Shown: in pieces, positions 4,136 through 8,904 of the stretch
Layout: the number at the start of each line of letters is the position of its first letter
How positions within the stretch are numbered: the stretch's first letter is position 1
NCBI GenBank assembly: GCA_937884685.1
Contig: CAKZYM010000232.1
Location: 1 to 8,904 of the forward strand
DNA from: an uncultured Calothrix sp.
GTDB taxonomy: Bacteria; Cyanobacteriota; Cyanobacteriia; Cyanobacteriales; Nostocaceae
Length of the DNA stretch: 8,904 nucleotides
Reading direction: 5' to 3'
Position numbers and translations under genes: made by a program
Notes under the pieces: generated by a model
What the model was told of the DNA's origin: nothing
The model's input: only the letters and a program-made list of their open reading frames with translations
Database searches by the model: none

Positions 4136-6733
4136 TTAAACTGCCAAAACAAGCTTGCTCCGGTGTATGTGCAGCAGGTCAAATTCTGTTTTCGATACAG
4201 ACTCAAGCATAAATGGAATGTGTTCCGGACGCAATACCGTACCATCATTGCAGCAAGCTCCTACATACCGTAATCGGACGGCTTGATTTTGACCCATATC
4301 GACTTTTGCTGTCTCGACAAAATCTAGCTCAAATAAACGTTCGCGCAGATTTACATTTTTGATTTTACCTTTTTTAGTTTTGTGCTGTGTCCAAATTTCT
4401 GTTTTAGCTTTGAGCGCATCAATTATCGTCTGCCACTCAGATGAAGTTATTTCTCGACTACAGCCTATTGTGAGCAAATACTCAGCTGTTTCTAGAAGTT
4501 GAGATGCACTTTTAGACTTCAAGTCTAGCTGCACTACATCATATATAGATATGCCATCCGGTAGCGAAGAACTCAAAGCCGTGGAGAAAGTATCGACATC
4601 AATTTCTTCAGTTAATTCAAAATCTACAATTTCATTTACGCTAGTAGCACCTAACGGTAAGGCATTTGCTACTGATATTCTTGGTTGTGGATTAAAACCA
4701 CCGCTAAATGATACTGGTAGTCCTGCTCGTCGAATGGCTCGGTCAAAAATTCTCATTAAATCTAGATGGCCAACCAATGCCATATCGCCAGATTTCCCAA
4801 ACCTTAACCGCAATTTTTGTGCTTTGGTAGTATCAGGAACGAAATCTCCAGCAAATTCCGGAATCGGTGGTGGTGGAACTACGATATTGTGACCAAAATC
4901 AGTACCGCAAACGCCGCAATGCGAGCAACCATCGAAGGAGCAATCGGGGACTGTAGCTGCTTCCATAGCACGCTGCAAATCTTCCTTGAGCCAGTTTTTC
5001 TCAATTCCCGTATCTATATGGTCCCAGGGTAGTGGGTCATCAAGGCGCTCATCAGCACTGCTACCTTCCATGACATTCCACTCACCACAAAGCACTTTGC
5101 GGTACTTCCAGTCTAAACCAGCTTCAGCAATGGCACTTTCCCAAGCAGCAAAAGCTTTATCTAAATTATCAAACCAAGAATCCATCCCCGCGCCTAATTC
5201 CCAAGCACGACGTAACACTGAAGCGAGAGTTCTGTCTCCTCTACCGACAAAATCTTCCATAGCCGAAATTCGTACATCGGTAAAGTTAACTTTAACTCCA
5301 CGAATCCGACGAAATTCAGAACGTAACAAGTCTTGCTTGCGTTTAAATTCAGCAGTAGAAACCGAGTGCCACTGGAATGGTGTATGAGGTTTAGGCGTAA
5401 AATTGGAAATTGTGATGTTAAAGTTCACGGGTTTTCTACCGGTTGCCCAACATTCACCCTTGAGCCACCTTACAGTTTGAGCAATACCCAATACATCAAC
5501 ATCAGTTTCGCCAGGTAAGCCAATCATAAAATACAGCTTTACCTTATCCCAGCCGCGTTTCCAGGCAGTTTTCACCCCCCTTAATAATTCTTCATTGGTC
5601 AAACCTTTGTTAACAATATCTCGCATCCTTTGAGTACCAGCTTCCGGCGCAAAAGTTAAGCCACCTTTCCGCGTTCCACCAAGGATGTTAGCGATATTTT
5701 CATCAAATCTATCTACTCGTTGGCTAGGTAAAGAAAGGGAAATATTTTCGTCCTTAAGACGATTTTTGATTTCCATTCCTACGGAACTTAAAGCCAAATA
5801 ATCAGAACAAGAAAGAGACAATAAAGAAAATTCACTGTAACCAGTTTGGCGCATTCCCTCGGTGATTGTTTCCACAACCTTCGATGGTTCCACATCTCGC
5901 GCCGGACGGGTTAACATTCCTGGTTGACAAAATCTACAGCCTCTGGTGCATCCGCGCCGAATCTCAATCGTTAAGCGGTCGTGTACGGTTTCAGCGTAAG
6001 GAACCAAACCGATAGAGTAAGCTGGGATGGGGCTAGAAACCCTACGTATAATTCGTTCTGGCACATCTGGACGATTTGGATGAACCGAACCATCAGAAGC
6101 CATGTCGTAAAACTGCGGTACGTATACACCAGGAACCTGTGCCAAATCCAGCAACAATTCTTGACGACTTAGCTGAGCCTTTTTACCTTCTTCTAAAATT
6201 AAACCAATCTCTGGTAATAGTTCTTCACCATCTCCAAGAGCCATAAAATCGAAGAAGTCAGCATAAGGTTCGGGATTGGATGTAGCAGTTTGTCCCCCTG
6301 CAAAAATCAAAGGGAAATCACCCTCCAATCTTTCTTTCCAAGTAAAAGGAATGCCAGCTAAATCAAGCATTTCCAAAATATTGGTAGCACCTAACTCGTA
6401 ACTGAGGCTAAAACCCAAAATATCGAAATCAACTAGGCTTCGCTTTGACTCTACTGCAAACAAAGGTGTTTGAGTCGTTCTTAGCTTCGCCATTAAATCC
6501 GCACCTGGTAAGTAAGCACGGTCGCACAACTGGCGGGGCTGAACATTCAATATGTTGTAAAGAATGATATGCCCTAAATTAGAAGCACCAACTTCATATA
6601 CTTCTGGGTAAGTCAATACCCAGCGTATCGTCGCCGCATCCCAAGGCTTGTGTTTAGCTAAAAGCTCATTACCCAGGTAACGGGATGGTTTTGAAATATC
6701 CGACGTGATTAATTTATCTACTGCAATAGACAC
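4136..6733 (-). CDS. TIGR03960-family radical SAM protein fused to a DUF2344 domain
   Basis: An 865-aa probable cytoplasmic Fe-S enzyme of unknown reaction. Residues 30-240 resemble the N-terminal, B12-binding-like part of the family (LTYPEVYEVGASNLGH at 40-55). The radical SAM cluster motif is C262-x3-C266-x2-C269 (GCTRGCRFCQPG), followed by barrel features such as FAPEAGT (361-367) and YFMIGLPGE (401-409). A second cysteine set, C598-x4-C603-x2-C606-x2-C609, may hold an extra metal or Fe-S centre. From about 638 the DUF2344/TIGR03936 domain begins (RLRFGKSG, VGHLDLMR, FSGGFNPQPR). In many Firmicutes the two parts are separate genes near the RNase G gene; here they are one polypeptide upstream of rne. 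The start is GTG at 6733; it gives the family-like N-terminus but has no strong Shine-Dalgarno. The substrate is unknown; RNA or ribosome modification is only a guess from context. Confidence 0.93.
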   Translation of the reverse strand: MSIAVDKLITSDISKPSRYLGNELLAKHKPWDAATIRWVLTYPEVYEVGASNLGHIILYNILNVQPRQLCDRAYLPGADLMAKLRTTQTPLFAVESKRSLVDFDILGFSLSYELGATNILEMLDLAGIPFTWKERLEGDFPLIFAGGQTATSNPEPYADFFDFMALGDGEELLPEIGLILEEGKKAQLSRQELLLDLAQVPGVYVPQFYDMASDGSVHPNRPDVPERIIRRVSSPIPAYSIGLVPYAETVHDRLTIEIRRGCTRGCRFCQPGMLTRPARDVEPSKVVETITEGMRQTGYSEFSLLSLSCSDYLALSSVGMEIKNRLKDENISLSLPSQRVDRFDENIANILGGTRKGGLTFAPEAGTQRMRDIVNKGLTNEELLRGVKTAWKRGWDKVKLYFMIGLPGETDVDVLGIAQTVRWLKGECWATGRKPVNFNITISNFTPKPHTPFQWHSVSTAEFKRKQDLLRSEFRRIRGVKVNFTDVRISAMEDFVGRGDRTLASVLRRAWELGAGMDSWFDNLDKAFAAWESAIAEAGLDWKYRKVLCGEWNVMEGSSADERLDDPLPWDHIDTGIEKNWLKEDLQRAMEAATVPDCSFDGCSHCGVCGTDFGHNIVVPPPPIPEFAGDFVPDTTKAQKLRLRFGKSGDMALVGHLDLMRIFDRAIRRAGLPVSFSGGFNPQPRISVANALPLGATSVNEIVDFELTEEIDVDTFSTALSSSLPDGISIYDVVQLDLKSKSASQLLETAEYLLTIGCSREITSSEWQTIIDALKAKTEIWTQHKTKKGKIKNVNLRERLFELDFVETAKVDMGQNQAVRLRYVGACCNDGTVLRPEHIPFMLESVSKTEFDLLHIHRSKLVLAV

Positions 6734-6796
6734 TATGCTATTTTCTAGCTACTTCTAGTAATTACAGCTACTCACTTCTAAGATTAGCATTGATTT

Positions 6797-6812
6797 GTAT
6801 TAGTGTATTAGT
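6797..6812. repeat. 8-bp direct repeat upstream of the radical SAM gene
   Basis: GTATTAGT occurs twice in tandem (6797-6804 and 6805-6812), about 65-80 bp upstream of the GTG start. It could be a protein-binding direct repeat or simple AT-rich slippage. A shorter repeat, AGCTACT (6747-6753 and 6766-6772), lies nearer the gene. Confidence 0.3.
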
Positions 6813-6858
6813 TTATTATTCAAATTTTTTTCTCTTATAACTCCTTAATGATTAGTTA

Positions 6859-6889
6859 GCTGCTTTAAAAGAGGAACTTTAAAAGCAGC
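6859..6889 (-). terminator. Strong hairpin after the STAS gene, no U-tract
   Basis: The 13-nt arms GCTGCTTTAAAAG and CTTTAAAAGCAGC pair at 12 of 13 positions around AGGAA. It begins 17 nt after the STAS stop, where a terminator would sit, but the minus-strand sequence after it is TAACTAATCATT rather than a run of U. It may stabilise an mRNA 3' end, attenuate transcription or mark a processing point between this gene and the radical SAM gene. Confidence 0.45.
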
Positions 6890-6905
6890 ATGGGAGACTA
6901 AAGTA

Positions 6906-7232
6906 TTAACTGTTAAAAATTTTTTCTGCATCAAATATTTCAAAAACTTTATCTAATCCGGTCAGTTCAAAGATAATTCTGTGACTGGGAGCAACCGAAC
7001 AAAAGCAAAGTCGTTGTTCCAAGACATTTGCTTTTCGCACTCCAGAAACTAAAGCCATCAAACCCGCACTATCGATAAAATCAACTTTTTCTAAATTTAA
7101 CAATACAATTGTATTATTGTTCTTATTAAAAGCAGCACCCAATTCGCGCTCAAGTTTAACAGCATTTACAGCATTTAAATATCCTTGAGGGCGAATAACG
7201 GTAATTCTAGGATTATCAAGTATTGTTTGCAT
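6906..7232 (-). CDS. STAS-domain protein, anti-sigma-factor-antagonist type
   Basis: A 108-aa single-domain soluble protein of the SpoIIAA/RsbV class. These are switches that bind a partner serine kinase or anti-sigma factor when unphosphorylated and release it when a conserved serine is phosphorylated. The key loop is DFIDSAGL (51-58), with S55 as the expected phosphorylated residue. VIRPQGYLNAVNA (12-24) is the typical first strand and turn. Length is full for the family. It starts at ATG 7232 with no clear Shine-Dalgarno. No kinase, phosphatase or sigma factor gene is next to it, so its partner must be encoded elsewhere. A promoter candidate (7397-7424) would give a 5' UTR of about 158 nt. 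It is 172 nt from the radical SAM gene on the same strand; co-transcription is possible but a strong hairpin lies between them. Confidence 0.9.
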   Translation of the reverse strand: MQTILDNPRITVIRPQGYLNAVNAVKLERELGAAFNKNNNTIVLLNLEKVDFIDSAGLMALVSGVRKANVLEQRLCFCSVAPSHRIIFELTGLDKVFEIFDAEKIFNS

Positions 7233-7396
7233 AGTTACAAAAATTTCAAATGTTCTTCACTTGAGGGCATAGATGTATTCGACCATAATCTTTTTTTTAT
7301 CGCATCGACCATTCGTATTAGCTCTCTTTGTAGAATCTTCACCACCAGATTACTTCTGTTTAAAGATTGCCACAATACCTAATTAAACGGTAGCTA

Positions 7397-7424
7397 AGTA
7401 TACTTTTTTATAATTGAAGTTCAA
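7397..7424 (-). promoter_or_regulatory. Candidate promoter of the STAS gene
   Basis: On the minus strand TTGAAC (7424-7419), a 16-bp spacer and TATACT (7402-7397) form a good sigma70-type pair. It overlaps a perfect plus-strand TATAAT (7409-7414), which has no good -35, so divergent transcription from this spot is possible. Confidence 0.42.
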
Positions 7425-7444
7425 AAATAATCTATATAGCTAGC

Positions 7445-7528
7445 ATGAATCAGTGTCGGAGTAGGGCAAAAGATATCTATAAATTATTAGCTATCGCCAT
7501 ATTAGGACTTATTTTCAATGCACGTTAA
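7445..7528 (+). CDS. Possible 27-aa small membrane peptide
   Basis: An ATG frame of 27 codons starting MNQCRSRAKD, followed by a hydrophobic run, IYKLLAIAILGLIF (residues 11-24), and ending NAR. A charged N-terminus plus one hydrophobic stretch is the pattern of small membrane peptides. A perfect plus-strand -10 TATAAT (7409-7414) would place the RNA start about 24 nt upstream. No Shine-Dalgarno is seen, no family is recognised, and chance cannot be excluded. It lies in the 473-bp gap between the STAS gene and the 64-aa gene. Confidence 0.17.
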   Translation: MNQCRSRAKDIYKLLAIAILGLIFNAR

Positions 7529-7609
7529 TTAAATATAAAGTATCCTTATTTTTTCCTTAATCATTGGCTTGTATCTTTTGTAGATGACAACGGACTTGTC
7601 TGCTATAAC

Positions 7610-7625
7610 TGTGATCCAAATCACG
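7610..7625. promoter_or_regulatory. CRP-type (cAMP receptor protein) binding site
   Basis: TGTGATCCAAATCACG matches TGTGA-N6-TCACA at nine of ten defined bases. This is the consensus of E. coli CRP and of cyanobacterial regulators such as SYCRP1 and AnCrpA. Its centre is 88 bp upstream of the 64-aa gene. With TATACT (7652-7657) as the -10 the centre would be near -46; with GATAAT (7671-7676) it would be near -65. Either allows activation in principle. Confidence 0.55.
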
Positions 7626-7647
7626 TAAAGACAATTGCTTGGATCAC
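7611..7647. repeat. 9-bp inverted repeat around the CRP-like site
   Basis: GTGATCCAA (7611-7619) and TTGGATCAC (7639-7647) are perfect complements 19 bp apart. The left arm also forms GTGAT-CCAA-ATCAC by itself. ATCACGT occurs as a direct repeat at 7620-7626 and 7643-7649. The layout suggests two related binding half-sites or alternative hairpins just before the promoter. Confidence 0.5.
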
Positions 7648-7705
7648 GTTTTATACTTAGAAATATCTGAGATAATTAGTATTAAATTCAAAACGGTCAC
7701 TTACT

Positions 7706-7900
7706 ATGAGAACTAAGTTCGCGATTCGTCAATTAGTTGAAAGGGCTTTGCTGATAAAGAAATTAACTCCTGAGATAGAAAATGAAATAAATTCTGAGCT
7801 TACTCAGATGGGTTACATTTCTGACGTTGACTATGAAGCGTTAGAACTTTTGATGGCAGAAATGGATGCTGGAAGAATTAAGCTAGTTCCCAGCTTATAA
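7706..7900 (+). CDS. Conserved-looking small hypothetical protein, 64 aa
   Basis: A 64-aa acidic, soluble protein with no signal peptide, membrane segment or cysteine. The N-terminal basic helix (MRTKFAIRQLVERALLIKK) is followed by LTPEIENEINSELTQMGYIS and then DVDYEALELLMAEMDAGRIK, consistent with a compact all-helical fold. I recall similar short proteins being widespread in filamentous cyanobacteria, but no function is known to me. The start is ATG with only a poor ribosome site. The gene stands alone on the plus strand, facing bcp, behind the CRP-type site, so expression may respond to cAMP. A hairpin at 7930-7960 may end it. It is not NblA: the characteristic NblA motifs are absent. Confidence 0.78.
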   Translation: MRTKFAIRQLVERALLIKKLTPEIENEINSELTQMGYISDVDYEALELLMAEMDAGRIKLVPSL

Positions 7901-7929
7901 TTTTAAGAGAATTAATCAGGAACGCTACT

Positions 7930-7960
7930 TCTTTGAATATTTGACACCGAAACTCAAAGA
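7930..7960 (+). terminator. Candidate terminator of the 64-aa gene
   Basis: TCTTTGA (7930-7936) and TCAAAGA (7954-7960) form a 7-bp stem with a 17-nt loop, followed by GTTATTTATTTTTATTC. The T-rich tail and the position 30 nt past the stop fit termination, but the long loop and AT-rich stem make it weak. The remaining bases to 8131 hold nothing else I can identify. Confidence 0.35.
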
Positions 7961-8131
7961 GTTATTTATTTTTATTCAAGCTAACTGCAAATAATACAAA
8001 ATTACATAAAAAGTGTTTTGACATCGCTAGTGTTTTTGTATGATGGTGTGATGCGCTTCAATTTGATATCACCACATGCTCTATTTATTGTATAAACGCT
8101 CAAGCGAAAGAACATAACAGTAAAAGAAAAA

Positions 8132-8623
8132 TTAAACCGTAGCTACTAATTCCTGTAGCTTGCTGAAAACTTTCTCTGCATGACCCTTAGTTCTGACATT
8201 AGACCATGTATGGGCTACGTTAGCATTAGGCGCAATCAAAAAAGTTGAGCGTACAACACCCATATATTCCTTACCCATAAACTTTTTTAGTTGCCACACT
8301 CCATAAGCTTCGCACACTTGGTGTTCCGGGTCGCTTAAAAGTTGAATAGATAAATTATGTTTCTGAATAAATTTGCAGTGAGACTTTTCTGAATCGGGGC
8401 TAACTCCGAGGATTTTTGCACCTAAAGCATCAAACTGTGATGAGTATTCGCTGAAATCTTTCGCTTCTACAGTACAACCCGGTGTATTATCTTTTGGATA
8501 AAAATAAAGAACAAACCAATTAGACTGGAAATCTTCAAGTTTTACTAAGTCTCCATTTTGATTTGCTGCACTAAATGATGGTGCTTTTTCTCCGATTAGA
8601 GGAATATTTGTAAGGTTTGACAT
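8132..8623 (-). CDS. bcp: Peroxiredoxin, Bcp/PrxQ type
   Basis: A 163-aa thiol peroxidase that reduces hydrogen peroxide and organic hydroperoxides, normally recycled by thioredoxin. The active-site motif P43-KDN-T47-PG-C50 carries the peroxidatic C50; VVRSTFLI near the C-terminus supplies the conserved arginine. The usual Bcp resolving cysteine five residues on (CX4C) is a lysine here (GCTVEAK). C83 or C104 remains as resolver. In Xylella PrxQ the pair is about 36 residues apart in helix 3, comparable to C50-C83. The ATG at 8623 (MSNLTNIPLIGEKAP) is chosen. A GTG at 8713 would add 30 residues read mainly from repeat DNA (PIPQSPIPNSQFPI), which is not family-like. No Shine-Dalgarno is evident. 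No targeting sequence is seen. Confidence 0.95.
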   Translation of the reverse strand: MSNLTNIPLIGEKAPSFSAANQNGDLVKLEDFQSNWFVLYFYPKDNTPGCTVEAKDFSEYSSQFDALGAKILGVSPDSEKSHCKFIQKHNLSIQLLSDPEHQVCEAYGVWQLKKFMGKEYMGVVRSTFLIAPNANVAHTWSNVRTKGHAEKVFSKLQELVATV

Positions 8624-8635
8624 AGTTTTTTTATT

Positions 8636-8677
8636 AATTGGGAATTGGGAATTGGGAATAGGGGATTGGGGAATTGG
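8636..8677. repeat. STRR1-like heptamer array upstream of bcp
   Basis: AATTGGG three times (8636-8656), then AATAGGG, GATTGGG and GAATTGG. The reverse complement is close to the cyanobacterial STRR1 unit CCCCART. The array begins 12 bp from the bcp start codon, occupying the place of its proximal leader. In one frame it extends the bcp ORF upstream. Confidence 0.75.
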
Positions 8678-8694
8678 AAATAGCCTAGATATCA

Positions 8695-8711
8695 GCGACC
8701 AAGATGGTCGC
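8695..8711. other. Perfect GC-rich stem-loop upstream of bcp
   Basis: GCGACCA-AGA-TGGTCGC is a 7-bp perfect inverted repeat with a 3-nt loop, 72 bp upstream of the bcp start and just beyond the heptamer array. There is no T-tract close by on either strand. It could be a regulator site, a leader hairpin or part of a dispersed repeat. Confidence 0.45.
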
Positions 8712-8791
8712 ACTACAATATTTTTAAATAGGAACTTATTTTACAATGAACGCGACACTCAAAACTTAACTACTAAAAACAAAAAAACATC

Positions 8792-8834
8792 CTTTATCAC
8801 GGATAAAGTGGATTTCACTGATTTCACTGATTTA
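8792..8834. repeat. Hairpin plus 9-bp tandem repeat
   Basis: CTTTATC-ACG-GATAAAG (8792-8808) is a perfect 7-bp stem. It is followed by GATTTCACT twice and GATTTA (8811-8834). The CACGGATAAAG/GATTTCACT string looks like a dispersed intergenic repeat known to me from several bacterial genomes, though I could not search for copies. No gene overlaps it credibly. Confidence 0.5.
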
Positions 8835-8842
8835 GTTAGAAA

Positions 8843-8904
8843 TAACTGCTAACTCTTAACTCTTAACTCCTAACTCCTAACTCCTAACTCCTAACTCCTA
8901 ACTC
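8843..8904. repeat. TAACTCC heptamer array, cut by the window edge
   Basis: Nine consecutive 7-mers: TAACTGC, TAACTCT twice, TAACTCC five times, and an incomplete TAACTC at the last base. Divergence is concentrated at the left end, while the right copies are identical, so the array probably continues past the window. The 7-bp period matches the STRR class of heterocystous cyanobacteria, with a unit different from the STRR1-like array 166 bp away. Confidence 0.9.

Noticed and set aside
4551..5518. Several plus-strand frames of 60-130 codons across the radical SAM gene
   Set aside because: All are antisense to a strongly conserved coding region and overlap each other in different frames; none resembles a protein family.
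7185..7382. 65-codon plus-strand frame over the start and leader of the STAS gene
   Set aside because: It crosses the STAS start antisense, has no ribosome site and no family resemblance.
7930..8131. A second gene between the 64-aa gene and bcp
   Set aside because: No frame of useful length with a ribosome site; only AT-rich spacer and one weak terminator-like hairpin.
8624..8713. N-terminal extension of bcp from GTG 8713
   Set aside because: It is translated largely from the heptamer array and gives a proline-rich stretch foreign to the family; the ATG at 8623 gives a standard Bcp N-terminus.
8652..8852. 66-codon plus-strand frame at the right end
   Set aside because: It runs through the heptamer array, a hairpin and the 9-mer repeat; its product is repeat-derived.
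8843..8904. CRISPR array
   Set aside because: Units are 7 bp and directly abutting, with no spacers and no cas genes.

Overview
This is chromosomal DNA of a filamentous, probably heterocyst-forming cyanobacterium (Nostoc/Calothrix/Rivularia type). Three things point there. RNase E has the short cyanobacterial layout and ends in an arginine-run tail. Heptanucleotide short tandem repeats (STRR type) lie at the intergenic edges. There is one HIP1 octamer (GCGATCGC, 2505-2512). The genus is an inference; no rRNA marker is present.

Layout, left to right. 1-507 has no clear gene: a degenerate repeat module (about 39-118), a decayed heptamer array, a perfect 7+7 palindrome and two hairpins that probably end the rnhB transcript. 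The minus strand then carries, in transcription order from the right, a STAS-domain protein (7232-6906), a fused B12-binding-type radical SAM/DUF2344 protein (6733-4136), an 866-nt intergenic leader rich in stem-loops (4135-3270), rne (3269-1200) and rnhB (1185-508). rne and rnhB are 14 nt apart and almost certainly one operon. 7233-7705 is a divergent regulatory region with back-to-back promoter candidates and a near-perfect CRP-type site upstream of a 64-aa plus-strand gene (7706-7900). A minus-strand Bcp/PrxQ peroxiredoxin (8623-8132) follows, with a heptamer array starting 12 bp upstream of its start codon. The right edge is a TAACTCC array that runs out of the window.

How the genes relate. 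RNase E is the central mRNA-processing enzyme and RNase HII removes RNA from DNA hybrids, so the core operon deals with RNA turnover and genome maintenance. A TIGR03960/DUF2344-type protein beside an RNase E/G gene is, from general knowledge, a linkage also seen in Firmicutes as separate genes; the role of that radical SAM protein is unknown.

No mobile element, phage, CRISPR array or defence system was found. The parts most worth follow-up are the rne leader (several hairpins, a Shine-Dalgarno sequence that can pair with a downstream CCTCCT, and a doubtful 62-codon ORF), the CRP-like site upstream of the 64-aa gene, and the heptamer arrays, one of which extends the bcp reading frame upstream.
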